This document shows, piece by piece, positions 1-9,408 of a stretch of DNA of 64,000 nucleotides. The stretch is taken from positions 1-64,000 of the forward strand of contig DATMBG010000045.1 of NCBI GenBank assembly GCA_035559535.1, written 5' to 3'. The stretch is from Candidatus Limnocylindrales bacterium (lineage in GTDB: Bacteria > Moduliflexota > Moduliflexia > Moduliflexales > JAUQPW01). Every line of letters begins with the position of its first letter. Within the stretch, counting starts at the first letter, position 1. Under the pieces are notes generated by a model. The model did not search any database and was not told where the DNA came from. It saw nothing but the letters and a program-made list of their open reading frames with translations. The position numbers and the translations under genes are program-made.

Positions 1-1033
1 TTAACCGGTTATTTTCTCTGGATTTTAATCCCTATTCCTCCCCTCCTAAGGGATAAATTCTACCTCTTAAATGTCAGATTTTTTTACGATTTGGGTTATT
101 GGAGTCCTTCTCGGAAAGATCATCCTTCCACCTGGAATCCCTCTGGAAAAGATAAAAAGGTTAAGAAAATTAATATCTTTCCGGCTACTGCTGGAATTCG
201 ATGTTCAAGGATTCTCCTTGTGGTATGATTTCTGCAACTGCTTTTACAGGGTAAACGGACGGGTAGACTCAGTAACCGAAGAAGGGTATTTTTGGTGTAT
301 CAGGCTGGTTGTCTGTTCAATAGCTTGAGTTGATTCAGGAATTGCCATTTGCCCGTTCGGGAGCGTGGGCATTTGCCCCCTGACCTTCCCCGCTTTGCAG
401 GGGAAGGAACTTTGAAGTGAAGTTCCCTCTTCCCCCCACCCCTTCCCTCCCCATGGACGGGGAGGGAAGGGGTGGGGGCGGGGGGATTTCCCTGCGGGTG
501 GTTATGTATTACCTATATCTCTTGGAAAGCTTTGAGAAAAAAGACTTTCGACAAATCTGTTGAGGAGATCTGAAAGAGGGTTAGACAAAGTGAGAAAATA
601 AAATCAAGGAAAGTCAATTCCAGTCTTGCTTTCCCGATTCTCGCTCGTCCATTTTTTACCCTACAGATCAAGCTTTCCCAGACTTAATGGGTAGCGCATA
701 GTCTCCCAGGGAAGGAAGGTAAGGCAGATGCTTATGCTCCAGTAAGGCATTTCCCATTTAACCCCATCTGGTTGATTTGGTTAATTTCGGTTAAGTTTCT
801 TCTATAACGGGTCGTTGGGTTATTGTGAAGGTTACTGGCATGTAAGTGAAAGGGACGGAGTCTAAGCATGGATCAGATCTGGTATAAGCGATGGGCGGGT
901 CGCCCCGACTCTTACCACCTTCCCAATTTTCTTCTGTTTGCTCATTCACCCTTTATAGGCAAATCAGGTAAACAAACAAAATCTCATAAAAGGAATCCCA
1001 TTAACTGCTCAGGGATAACGAAAGGTAAGCCAT
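1..1033. other. Gene-poor left flank
   Basis: No open frame here has a recognisable domain or a good ribosome binding site. The frames at 71-328 and 868-1089 have compositions unlike real proteins, and the second runs into the start of the flavoprotein gene. The stretch holds a G/C-rich palindrome at 432-477 preceded by other repeat-like text at about 340-420. It probably carries the promoter for the downstream genes, but I cannot point to a convincing -35/-10 pair. Confidence 0.5.
432..477. repeat. Family A palindromic repeat (CCCTCCCC-GTGGAC-GGGGAGGG)
   Basis: A 46-base near-perfect inverted repeat centred on CATGGACG, with arms of the form CACCCCTTCCCTCCCC and its complement. Closely related copies lie at 4447-4491, 36648-36711 and 41941-41982, all between genes, so this is a dispersed repeat and not only a local terminator. 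Confidence 0.8.
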
Positions 1034-2908
1034 ATGTCAGAAGTATCAATTATTGGGGCCGGTCCGGCAGGACTAACTGCAGCCTATGAACTTTCGAAAT
1101 TAGGTCTAAAATCCACTGTAATCGAAGCCGACCATCAAGTCGGTGGGCTTTCTCGGACTGTAACCTATCGAGGTTATCGATTTGATATCGGTGGGCATCG
1201 GTTTTTCTCTAAAGTTCCCCTGATCAACGAGTTATGGCAGGAGATATTGGGTGAAGACTTCCTGGTCCGACCGCGGCTTTCACGTATCCACTACAATGGG
1301 CACTTTTTTGATTATCCCCTGAAAGCGTTCAATGCGTTAGCTGGATTGGGACCGGTAGAGGCCTTCCTGGTGGGTTTAAGTTATACAAAAGCCAAACTGT
1401 TTCCTTCAGAAGAAGAAACCACATTCGAACAATGGGTATCCAACCGATTCGGACATCGCCTTTACCGAATTTTCTTTAAAACCTATACTGAAAAAGTCTG
1501 GGGTATTCCCTGTACGGAAATTTCGGCAGATTGGGCCGCACAGCGTATTAAGAACCTGTCCTTGAGCGAAGCGATTCGGAATGCCCTATTTGGCTCTGGT
1601 CGTACGAAGAACGGACAGATTATTACAACCCTCATCGACAACTTTTACTATCCACGGCTCGGACCGGGGATGATGTGGGAGCGTTGTAGGGAGTTACTGG
1701 CGGCACGGGGTCATGAAACAATCCAGGAGACCCGGGTTGAAAAGATACGCCATCGTCATGGGCGTGTAGAATGCATCTACGGAAAAACATTCTCCGGGAA
1801 ATTGCTGGAGTTTGGCGGAGACCATTTCCTGTCCACCATGCCACTTCGGGAGCTTATGCAAGCCCTGGATCCTGCTCCACCGGAGGAGGTTTTACAGGCT
1901 GCAAAGAATCTCCGTTATCGAGATTATCTAACGGTGGTGCTGATTGTCCGGCGAGAATCCGTCTTCCCGGATAATTGGATCTACATCCACACGCCGGGCG
2001 TCAAGATGGGACGAATCCAGAATTACAAAAACTGGAGTCCCGACATGGTTCCCGATCCAACCCGAACCTCTTTAGGTCTTGAGTACTTCCTATGGGACAA
2101 AGACGAGGAATGGAACTGGTCCGATGACCGTCTCATTGAATTGGGAATCCGGGAGTGTGCCCAGATCGGACTCATTGATCCCACCGAGGTAGAAGATGGT
2201 ACGGTGGTTCGAATGAAGAAGGCCTACCCCGTTTATGATCAAAAATACCACGAGAACTTAGCCATCCTCCGTCAGTATTTGGAAACCTTCTCTAACCTTC
2301 AAACCATCGGTCGAAACGGTTTACATCGCTACAACAACCAGGACCACTCCATGTTGACAGGAATCTATGCAGCACGGAACATTGTAGGTGAAAAATATGA
2401 CGTCTGGTCGGTGAATACCGAAATGGAATATCACGAGGAAAGCCGGGTTGAGAAGGCGGAGATCTCGAAGAAAAAGGTTTTCTCAAAAGTGGGGGATACA
2501 ACCCTGGGAGATCGTCAGGTCCCGACTCGAATAGTTCCGGCAACGACAACCCCTCCTATTTCACCCGATGAAATCATTGAAGCAGTATTTGCAAAATTAG
2601 ATCCGCTGGCCTTGGGTACCGCCGTAGGGATAGTTTCTGGGTTGAGTCTTTTCCTGGCAACTATTATACTTTTATTAAAGGGTGGCTCCGTGATCGGACC
2701 GAATCTGTCCTTGCTGCGTCATTACTTCCCTGGATTCCGGGTTACCTGGTCAGGCGCGTTTGTCGGTCTGGTCGAAGCCGGAGTAGGAGGATTTACATTA
2801 GGCTATCTTATAGCCTGGTTGAGAAATTGGGGAATGAGAGCTTACGCTTTTCTGCTTAAGAAACGAGCCGAGGCCGAAGCACAACGCAGGCTTCTGGATG
2901 ATGTATAA
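1034..2908 (+). CDS. FAD-dependent oxidoreductase (UDP-galactopyranose mutase/protoporphyrinogen-oxidase-like) with C-terminal two-helix membrane domain
   Basis: A 624-residue flavoprotein. The N-terminus has the dinucleotide-binding GAGPAG at residues 8-13, the acidic end of the second strand at E31, GG at 37-38 and a GGHRFF loop at 53-58, as in UDP-galactopyranose mutase and amine-oxidase-like sugar enzymes. Near the end of the catalytic part, NGLHRYNNQDHS is the C-terminal FAD contact. The family fold ends around residue 480; a linker follows, then two predicted helices at about 527-549 and 575-597. That tail closely resembles the whole of the next gene. The start ATG has an AAAGG-type site 6-10 bases upstream. 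It likely acts on a sugar nucleotide or lipid-linked sugar at the inner face of the membrane; the substrate is unknown. A second, tail-less paralogue lies at 29978-31432. Confidence 0.85.
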   Translation: MSEVSIIGAGPAGLTAAYELSKLGLKSTVIEADHQVGGLSRTVTYRGYRFDIGGHRFFSKVPLINELWQEILGEDFLVRPRLSRIHYNGHFFDYPLKAFNALAGLGPVEAFLVGLSYTKAKLFPSEEETTFEQWVSNRFGHRLYRIFFKTYTEKVWGIPCTEISADWAAQRIKNLSLSEAIRNALFGSGRTKNGQIITTLIDNFYYPRLGPGMMWERCRELLAARGHETIQETRVEKIRHRHGRVECIYGKTFSGKLLEFGGDHFLSTMPLRELMQALDPAPPEEVLQAAKNLRYRDYLTVVLIVRRESVFPDNWIYIHTPGVKMGRIQNYKNWSPDMVPDPTRTSLGLEYFLWDKDEEWNWSDDRLIELGIRECAQIGLIDPTEVEDGTVVRMKKAYPVYDQKYHENLAILRQYLETFSNLQTIGRNGLHRYNNQDHSMLTGIYAARNIVGEKYDVWSVNTEMEYHEESRVEKAEISKKKVFSKVGDTTLGDRQVPTRIVPATTTPPISPDEIIEAVFAKLDPLALGTAVGIVSGLSLFLATIILLLKGGSVIGPNLSLLRHYFPGFRVTWSGAFVGLVEAGVGGFTLGYLIAWLRNWGMRAYAFLLKKRAEAEAQRRLLDDV

Positions 2909-2923
2909 CAGGGAAAGCTAACC

Positions 2924-3229
2924 ATGACAAAACATGACGAATCTGAAGAGGTAAGCCGGGCCATTGTCAAAATCCAGGCCGGGGTACTGGCCTTTGTCTG
3001 TGCCATGATAGGCGGAATAGGATTATTTGTCATGACGGCCTGGCTACTCATTAAAGGAGGGCCCAGGGTAGGCCAGCATTTACAATTGCTGGGTCAATAT
3101 TTCCCCGGATATTCGGTTACCTGGAAAGGAAGTTTGATAGGATTTTTTTATGGAGCAATCCTGGGTGGAGTGGTAGGCTGGACTATAGGAAAGATCTATA
3201 ATAAAATCGTTGGAATTCGGCAGCGTTGA
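2924..3229 (+). CDS. Small two-helix membrane protein, homologous to the tail of the preceding flavoprotein
   Basis: A 101-residue protein with two predicted membrane helices (about residues 20-42 and 68-92) separated by a conserved loop containing QYFPGYSVTWKG. The preceding protein ends in the same layout with HYFPGFRVTWSG in the loop, so the two arose by duplication, or by fusion of one copy to the flavoprotein. It begins 15 bases after the upstream stop and is likely co-translated. I know no characterised function. A plausible role is a membrane anchor or a partner that forms a heteromeric channel or scaffold with the tail of the flavoprotein (inference). Confidence 0.8.
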   Translation: MTKHDESEEVSRAIVKIQAGVLAFVCAMIGGIGLFVMTAWLLIKGGPRVGQHLQLLGQYFPGYSVTWKGSLIGFFYGAILGGVVGWTIGKIYNKIVGIRQR

Positions 3230-3300
3230 GTATTCGTTATCTACTACCCCCTTTCCTTTATTTAAGGTCATAGAACAAGGACGGTGACCTGGAACGATCG

Positions 3301-4338
3301 ATGAAGAATAACAAACCTAAAACTTTATCCGTTGTTATACCCGTCTACAATTCGCTGGATAACCTGAAACAATGTCTTGTTGCACTGGCGGAGTCCCAAT
3401 ACCATGATTTTGAGGTGTTGGTGGTAGACGATGGTTCCACAGAGCCCATCGAACCTCTGGTAACCTCCTATGGATTTAGATATTTGCGAATCGATGGACC
3501 GGGAGGACCTGCACGGGCACGAAATTACGGGGTAGCCAATGTCACCGGGCGATACGTTGTTTTCATTGATTCCGATGTATGCGTACACAAAGATACACTA
3601 GCCCGATTTGCTGAAGCCTTCGCTTCAGATCCGACCCTTGATGCCGTAGTAGGCTCCTATGATGAAGCTCCGGCCGATCCAGGTTTTCTTTCCCAATACA
3701 AGAATCTTTTCCATCATTATGTGCATCAAACCTGTAGTGGAGAGATCACTACTTTTTGGAGCGGATGTGGGGCAATACGACGCGATCTATTCATAGCCTT
3801 TGGGGGGTTTGATGAGCAGCGATATCGTCGCCCGGCCATCGAAGATATCGAGCTGGGTACCTGGTTAAGTGCCGCAGGATATCGGATTGTCCTGGATCGT
3901 CGTATTAAGGGGAAACACCTGAAACGCTGGACCTTGTGGAATCTCCTCAAGACCGATATCTTCGACCGGGGGATCCCCTGGACACGTCTAATGTTACGGG
4001 TAGGTACCCTCGCCAATACCCTTAACATTAAACCATCTCAACGCGTGAGTGTCCTGTTAGTTTATCTGGCGATGTGGTTAGCTCTGGCAGGGATATGGTG
4101 GTCGATGGCGTGGGTTGGTGCGGGATTAGCAGCACTGATCGTTACTTTCCTCAATCGTGATTTTTATCGGTACTTCGCAAAGCACTCAGGTATTTGGTTT
4201 ATGATCCGCGTGATTCCCATGCATTGGTTATATTTTATATATTGCGGGTTTTGCGTTGTGGGGGGGACCCTGCTCCACTATCTGGAGCAGATATCCCATT
4301 CTCCCCCTTCATCGGCCCGACCCCTCAAAGCAGGTTAA
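3301..4338 (+). CDS. Glycosyltransferase family 2, membrane-associated
   Basis: A 345-residue GT2 enzyme that transfers a sugar from a nucleotide donor to a glycan or lipid acceptor at the cytoplasmic membrane. The N-terminal GT-A domain shows VVIPVYN at 11-17, VDDGS at 42-46 (uracil-binding acid) and the metal-binding D90-S-D92. An AIEDIELG stretch near residue 180 fits the catalytic ED motif. Two hydrophobic segments (about 249-283 and 298-330) should anchor it. It sits between the flavoprotein pair and a UPF0104 protein, an arrangement partly repeated at 28045-31432. Acceptor and donor cannot be read from the sequence. Confidence 0.88.
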   Translation: MKNNKPKTLSVVIPVYNSLDNLKQCLVALAESQYHDFEVLVVDDGSTEPIEPLVTSYGFRYLRIDGPGGPARARNYGVANVTGRYVVFIDSDVCVHKDTLARFAEAFASDPTLDAVVGSYDEAPADPGFLSQYKNLFHHYVHQTCSGEITTFWSGCGAIRRDLFIAFGGFDEQRYRRPAIEDIELGTWLSAAGYRIVLDRRIKGKHLKRWTLWNLLKTDIFDRGIPWTRLMLRVGTLANTLNIKPSQRVSVLLVYLAMWLALAGIWWSMAWVGAGLAALIVTFLNRDFYRYFAKHSGIWFMIRVIPMHWLYFIYCGFCVVGGTLLHYLEQISHSPPSSARPLKAG

Positions 4339-4446
4339 GCAGACCAGACGTTACCCTGGGAAAGGTTATTTCCCATCAGGAAAAAGTACTACCTGGTTTA
4401 CTTAGTTTTGCTTAACTTTTAAGTGGCCCTCACTCCTGGCCCCTCG

Positions 4447-4491
4447 CCCCCTCCCTCACCCTCCCCATGGACAGGGAGGGAAGGGGTGGGG
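4447..4491. repeat. Family A palindromic repeat
   Basis: A degenerate copy of the 432-477 repeat (CTCCCCATGGACAGGGAGGG core) in the 246-base gap between two membrane-glycan genes. It is flanked by more G-rich text up to about 4512. Confidence 0.75.
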
Positions 4492-4584
4492 CGGAGAGGG
4501 GGGGGGTTGGGGGTGAAAGCAGCCCTGTGAAGTCAAAATTAAGGTAACAGGGTAGTACTTCTCTACCTCCTATTCCACCGGCTT

Positions 4585-5616
4585 ATGAATCGTTTTACTC
4601 CTCATTTCTGGATAATACTGCGGACGGTCTTGGGGATCGGTTTACTCTACTATGTACTTTCAACAACCGGGATCTGGTCCTCCATCAACCGGTTAATTTC
4701 CATTCTGTGGCTGCTGCCGGGTTTGGTCGTTTTAACCCTGTTCGGGGCAACGGTGGAAGCTAAACGACTGGGATATCTCTTTAGATCCCAGGGAATTTGT
4801 CTCCCATTCGGTAAAGGATACCAACTGGTTACCGTGGGTACTTTTTTTAACTTTTGTATACCGGGGGGGACAGGAGGGGATGTTATGAAATTATATTACT
4901 TGACCCTGGAAAACCCCGGTCGTGGCATTGAAGTTGCCACGATTTTATTCATTGACCGTGCGGTAGCTTTATTTTCTCTCCTGTTCCTGATAGTTGGATT
5001 GGCCCTCTTCAACAGACAATTTGTGAAGGACTATCTACTTATCCAATGGCTTGTGATCGTTGCAGGGATCGGCATGATAGGGATACTGGTTGGAATTATC
5101 CTTTCCTGCTCCCTACGCACCCGGATCGGTAAACTCTCTTACCCCCTCCTGACCCGAATCCGAATACCTTTCTTCTGTTATTTAGAGCGCGCCTTTAAGG
5201 TACTTTCTGCATTTCGGGATTATAAGGGAGTTCTCCTGGGCGCTGCATTTATTTCTCTCTGTGGCCATCTGGCACTTACCGGCATGTTTTTGTTGGTCGG
5301 AAGAGAGTTCTTTCCCCAGGTCTCCGGTCTTACCGTCGGTTTATTAGCCCTGCTCGGCATGCTGGTCAATGCGCTACCCATAACTCCAGGTGGACTGGGA
5401 GTCGGTGAAGCTGCCTTTAACGGATTGTTCGGGTTACTGGGTTATATGGGCGGGGCCCAATTGATGCTGGCCTGGCGTCTCGGCACCATTCCCCTCTGTC
5501 TTATAGGTTGTGGACTCTATATCTGGGGCGTTCAGAGGGAGGGTCATCCCATCCGGCAGGCCCGTCAAATATCCCTGTTTAGATCCTCACCGGAAGAAGT
5601 GAATAGCAAGTCATGA
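4585..5616 (+). CDS. Flippase-like integral membrane protein (UPF0104 / LPG-synthase TM family)
   Basis: A 343-residue polytopic protein with roughly eight hydrophobic segments. Two hallmarks of the UPF0104 / lysylphosphatidylglycerol-synthase TM family are visible: NFCIPGGTGGDVMK around residues 91-105 and ITPGGLGVGEAAF around 268-281. Members without the soluble aminoacyl-transfer domain, as here, are widespread in glycan clusters and are often proposed to move or hold lipid-linked intermediates; that role is not proven. A paralogue at 28959-29981 also lies beside a flavoprotein and a GT2 gene, which hints at a recurring functional unit. Confidence 0.85.
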   Translation: MNRFTPHFWIILRTVLGIGLLYYVLSTTGIWSSINRLISILWLLPGLVVLTLFGATVEAKRLGYLFRSQGICLPFGKGYQLVTVGTFFNFCIPGGTGGDVMKLYYLTLENPGRGIEVATILFIDRAVALFSLLFLIVGLALFNRQFVKDYLLIQWLVIVAGIGMIGILVGIILSCSLRTRIGKLSYPLLTRIRIPFFCYLERAFKVLSAFRDYKGVLLGAAFISLCGHLALTGMFLLVGREFFPQVSGLTVGLLALLGMLVNALPITPGGLGVGEAAFNGLFGLLGYMGGAQLMLAWRLGTIPLCLIGCGLYIWGVQREGHPIRQARQISLFRSSPEEVNSKS

Positions 5617-5683
5617 AGAGTCAGTACCTTATCTCTTCTATTCCTCAGCATCAAGATATCCTCCTGGAAGAGGGTTAAGGGCC

Positions 5684-6817
5684 ATGGACAAATACACCGA
5701 TGACTATGAAAGGGAATTTGCACACCGGCTCGGGGTCTCCTATGCCATTACTTTCGGATATGCACGGCATGCCCTGACGAGTATCCTCATGGTTTCGGGT
5801 TTAAAGCCCCAGGATGAGATTATCCTTTCCCCTTTGACCTGCAGGGTCGTCCCTCTGGCTCTACTTTCGTTAAATCTTAAACCGGTCTATGTAGATATCT
5901 CAGCGGATACGTTAAATCTCGACCCACGGCAGGTTGAATCGGCCATGGGAAAGGCCACTCGAGGAATACTTTTCCAGCATACTTATGGTCATTCAACCGG
6001 AATTGAAGCGGTCAGGGAAATTGCCCTCCAAAACCAAATCCCGGTGTTTGAGGATTGCGCCCAATGCTTACCGTATCGTACAAAGGGTCGGTATCCTGGA
6101 AGTTGGGGACAGGCCGCCATATTTAGCAATAATTTACTCAAACCGCTTCCTGCCGGAAGTGGAGGGGTAGCTGTCACCAACGATCCTGAGCTTGCAAGAA
6201 AAATCCGAGAAATTCAAAGGGATCTACCCCGGCCCGGTAAATTTGCCGATATCCGACTCCGTGCAGAAATTTGGTTTCAAAAATACCTCCTTCGACCGGC
6301 ATGGTACTGGCCACTCTTTAATCTTTATCGAAAAATCAACCCGGGTTATAAAGTACGCCCGGTCCAGGTAGAAATAACCCATGAAATAACCCATAAAGCC
6401 TATCGGGCCAGTCGTTATCAAATGCAGGAGGGACGGCGCTGGTTGTATAAGATTGAATCCAATGCAGCCCATCGCCACCTTTGTTGTACCGAATACAGTC
6501 GGGCTCTCAGGGGTCTTAAACACTTAATCCTCCCCATAGCCGAGACGTCTCAACCTTTATATTACTTTCCGGTCTTGGTCGAAAACAAGGAGGCTCTGCT
6601 CAGACAGGCTCGTAGAAAGCATATCGAACTCATCGCCTGGCCCCTCAGAACCCCGATCTATCCCATCGAGAACGAGCCAGATCTCCTGGCTTACGGCTAT
6701 AGACCTGGTACCTGTCCGGTTGCTGAAGATGTGGCCACTAAATTAATCGGTTTACCTACGCATAGCAGGATTACGGCTGAGGATCGGAACCGAATCATCG
6801 CTTTGCTAAGGAATTAG
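5684..6817 (+). CDS. DegT/DnrJ/EryC1/StrS-type PLP aminotransferase
   Basis: A 377-residue fold-type I PLP enzyme of the sugar aminotransferase family. The phosphate and ring contacts are visible: FEDCAQ at 122-127 with D124 as pyridine-nitrogen partner, and SNNLLKPLPAGSGG with K153 in the place of the Schiff-base lysine (family form: TKxLxxGEGG). Family members convert keto-sugar nucleotides to amino sugars. The usual GEGG is GSGG here, so substrate choice could differ. The next gene follows after 8 bases. The initial ATG is preceded by an AAGAGGG stretch at suitable distance. Confidence 0.85.
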   Translation: MDKYTDDYEREFAHRLGVSYAITFGYARHALTSILMVSGLKPQDEIILSPLTCRVVPLALLSLNLKPVYVDISADTLNLDPRQVESAMGKATRGILFQHTYGHSTGIEAVREIALQNQIPVFEDCAQCLPYRTKGRYPGSWGQAAIFSNNLLKPLPAGSGGVAVTNDPELARKIREIQRDLPRPGKFADIRLRAEIWFQKYLLRPAWYWPLFNLYRKINPGYKVRPVQVEITHEITHKAYRASRYQMQEGRRWLYKIESNAAHRHLCCTEYSRALRGLKHLILPIAETSQPLYYFPVLVENKEALLRQARRKHIELIAWPLRTPIYPIENEPDLLAYGYRPGTCPVAEDVATKLIGLPTHSRITAEDRNRIIALLRN

Positions 6818-6825
6818 AACGATTC

Positions 6826-7941
6826 ATGCTAAACCATCTTCCTGGAAGTCTGAATTCAGAGATACCAGAAGTTACTTCATCCCAAACTCAACCCCTGGCT
6901 TATCCCCTGCGGGAAGCAGATGCCGAACGCTGGACACGTTTTGTTACCGAACATCCCGAAGCTAATCTCTATCATACCCTTCTCTGGCGGGATATCATTG
7001 GGGAAATCTTTGGGCATCAACCTTTCTACTTGCTGTGTGAGTCGGAAGGAAACCTAACGGGTATCCTTCCCCTGTTTCTGGTCAGGTTTCCCTTCTTGGG
7101 GTCCAAGCTCATTTCAATCCCCTATGACATCGGTTCTGGAGGAGCTCTGGTGAGCGATGAGGCATCGGAGCTGGCCCTTGTGGAACAGGCCATAAAGCTG
7201 GCGCGAGAAATGCAGGTTAATTACCTGGAGTTGCGTTATGGATCTTCACGTCCGGCATTGGCCCGGCTCCAGTTGGTACAGAGCGAGCCGGTATTGATCT
7301 CGGAAATGGAACTGGATAATGAGGAACAAGTATTGGCCTGTCTAAAGGAAGACCACCGTAAGGCAATTCGTAAGGCGCAAAATCGAGGAGTCATAGTCCG
7401 GGAAGCCAGGAGTTTAGAGGATTTCCGTACATTCTATCAGATCTATCTACAAGTTTTTCATGATTTTGGGACCCCTCCCTACGGGGCCCATTATTTTCCA
7501 ACGTTATGGAAGCGCTTACACGGATCTGGGTCTGCTCGCCTGCTCCTGGCCTATGTCCATCAGCGTTGTGTGGGCGGCCTCCTCCTTTTCTGCTGGGGTA
7601 AGAATTTGATCAGTAAGTTTGCCGCCTGCCTTCCTGAGGCGGTTCCTTTACGAGCATATGTGGCACTCTACTGGCGGGCGATTCAACTTGGCCTGGAACT
7701 CGGCTATAGAAAATTGAGCTGGGGAACTTCGTCTCGAAACCAGACGGGATTGATTGAGTTTAAAGAACGATGGGGTGCGCGAACCCGCCCGGCCGTAATT
7801 TATCACCTGCCCGTCAGGGGAAAGGCTCCATCCCTGGAAAAATATTATGACTCAGAAGGACTGGCCCGACAACTCTGGAGAAAACTCCCCCTGAAGGTAA
7901 CTCCCTCTATAGGGGGACTTATCAATCGCTGGTTTTGCTAA
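6826..7941 (+). CDS. FemAB-like GNAT-fold acyltransferase
   Basis: A 371-residue protein resembling the FemAB-related proteins found in exopolysaccharide and exosortase loci: two tandem GNAT-like halves, the first with HPEANLYHTLLWRDII near residue 46, the second with DHRKAIRKAQNRGV near 180 and a C-terminal KLSWGTSS...GLIEFKERWG block around residues 290-315. Characterised Fem proteins use aminoacyl-tRNA to add residues to peptidoglycan; the clade in glycan clusters is uncharacterised and may acylate a sugar amine. That would fit the aminotransferase immediately upstream (inference). Confidence 0.8.
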   Translation: MLNHLPGSLNSEIPEVTSSQTQPLAYPLREADAERWTRFVTEHPEANLYHTLLWRDIIGEIFGHQPFYLLCESEGNLTGILPLFLVRFPFLGSKLISIPYDIGSGGALVSDEASELALVEQAIKLAREMQVNYLELRYGSSRPALARLQLVQSEPVLISEMELDNEEQVLACLKEDHRKAIRKAQNRGVIVREARSLEDFRTFYQIYLQVFHDFGTPPYGAHYFPTLWKRLHGSGSARLLLAYVHQRCVGGLLLFCWGKNLISKFAACLPEAVPLRAYVALYWRAIQLGLELGYRKLSWGTSSRNQTGLIEFKERWGARTRPAVIYHLPVRGKAPSLEKYYDSEGLARQLWRKLPLKVTPSIGGLINRWFC

Positions 7942-8009
7942 AGAAAGATCCCCGTCCATGAGAAAATGAAAATTGCTTATTTCCTATCATCTAGAAGGAT
8001 GGAGGTTTC

Positions 8010-8426
8010 ATGGCACTTTTATCCATAAACGACATTAAAGTAGGAGACTCGTACTCGGAAGAGGTCCTGTTCGATGAAGAAACGATCGCTCGTTTTATCA
8101 CTTTAACCCAAGATACGGCCAGAATCCACACTAACAAAACTTTCTCCGAACAGAAAGGGTTTGATAACCTGGTTATCCATGGTTTTTTACTGTCCATCCA
8201 GTTTTCCCGTATTTTAGGAATGGAAATTCCAGGCGAAAATACCGTTATCGGTTCCATTGAATTAAACTTTCATGCACCGGTTTATGTAGGAGATACCGTT
8301 AAGTACACCGTAACAGTAAAAAGAATTTTGCACCCCCTGGGAACCATTTTACTGGACTTAAAAATCCAAAAACTCAACGGAACGACCTGTGTAGAAGGTA
8401 AGGCAACGTGCGTTTTTAAGAAATAA
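8010..8426 (+). CDS. MaoC-like dehydratase / (R)-specific enoyl hydratase
   Basis: A single hot-dog domain of 138 residues, the usual length of monofunctional MaoC-like hydratases. The hydratase-2 signature is present as D35-x4-H40 in QDTARIHTNKTF, followed by NLVIHGFL. Such enzymes add water across enoyl-thioesters on CoA or ACP. Its place 12 bases before a methyltransferase, and two genes before FkbH-like and ACP genes, suggests it acts on an ACP- or CoA-bound acyl group used to decorate the glycan (inference). An AAGGATGGAGG-like site precedes the ATG. Confidence 0.85.
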   Translation: MALLSINDIKVGDSYSEEVLFDEETIARFITLTQDTARIHTNKTFSEQKGFDNLVIHGFLLSIQFSRILGMEIPGENTVIGSIELNFHAPVYVGDTVKYTVTVKRILHPLGTILLDLKIQKLNGTTCVEGKATCVFKK

Positions 8427-8437
8427 AAGAGGTCTTT

Positions 8438-9331
8438 ATGAATTTAAATTCTTTAGAATTATTCAAAAAAATATTTTTTAAAAATGCTTTGATGTTTAAA
8501 AAGACCTTTCTGGAAGTTCAGTCCGAATTCGGTCCTTCCTGGGAATTAGAGTTTGATATCCATCTAGAAAAGCTATTCGGAAATGATGAAGAGGCTTATA
8601 AAAATGCCGTTCGCGGATACACCAAATTCGCCATTGATGCCATGCGGCTACAACAACTCTTCAATAAGAAATTGAAATATGAAGAGGTAACTTACCAGGA
8701 AGCCTATCAAAAAGTCTATATGAATGAAGATTACATGATGCACCTATACCTGCCGGGAATCTTCATTTCGCATTTCTTGTGGCGGCACCATCATCGGCAA
8801 TTCCTTTACTATAAGAAGAATTTTCTACCCTTATTAGATACTCAGGACGATAAAAGATTCTATGAAGTAGGCACCGGAACAGGTTTTTACACCGTTCAAA
8901 TATTTAGATATGATCGAAATTTCCACGGATACGGAATTGATATAAGCCCCTATTCAAGGCAATTTACCATGAACAATATAAAAGGTTGGGGATACGCAAA
9001 CTCTTTTACCCCCATGGATATCAATATCATCGGCGCAGACCTGGAACCCCTACCTTGTATCCAGGTCGTTGAGGTTTTAGAGCATCTCAGCGATCCCCAA
9101 CTTTTCTTGAATCATTTAAGAAAACTCCTAAAGCCAGAGGGTTATGGTTTTATTACGGCAGCCTTGACCGCACCCAATGCAGATCACATATATCTGTATT
9201 GGACTCCCGACGACGTCATAAAACAACTTGTTTCGGCGGGCTTTAAGGTCCTGGATTACATCGAAGAACGGGCCTATGAGGGCCAACCCGGAGAGATCGT
9301 TCCTAAAGTAGCCGCTTTTATTGTTTCCTGA
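8438..9331 (+). CDS. Class I SAM-dependent methyltransferase
   Basis: A 297-residue protein. The SAM-binding motif is FYEVGTGTGFY at about residues 145-155, followed by an acidic second strand in YGIDISPYS and the VVEVLEHLSDP strand typical of class I methyltransferases. The first 130 residues are helical and not part of the core fold, possibly a substrate-recognition region. AT content rises a little here relative to neighbours. The methylated substrate may be a sugar or the ACP-linked acyl unit made by surrounding genes. Confidence 0.82.
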   Translation: MNLNSLELFKKIFFKNALMFKKTFLEVQSEFGPSWELEFDIHLEKLFGNDEEAYKNAVRGYTKFAIDAMRLQQLFNKKLKYEEVTYQEAYQKVYMNEDYMMHLYLPGIFISHFLWRHHHRQFLYYKKNFLPLLDTQDDKRFYEVGTGTGFYTVQIFRYDRNFHGYGIDISPYSRQFTMNNIKGWGYANSFTPMDINIIGADLEPLPCIQVVEVLEHLSDPQLFLNHLRKLLKPEGYGFITAALTAPNADHIYLYWTPDDVIKQLVSAGFKVLDYIEERAYEGQPGEIVPKVAAFIVS

Positions 9332-9408
9332 TCCTTAATAAAAGGAAAATGTTTTCTTGACTTGAAAAGTAAAAATTCATTAAAAACTTAACTCAAAGGA
9401 TCCTGTCT

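Noticed and set aside
71-328. 85-codon frame in the left flank
   Set aside because: No domain, no ribosome site and odd composition (many C, W, F); adjoining DNA is repeat-rich. Treated as chance.
868-1089. 73-codon frame overlapping the first flavoprotein
   Set aside because: It overlaps the start of a clear gene in another frame and has no recognisable feature.
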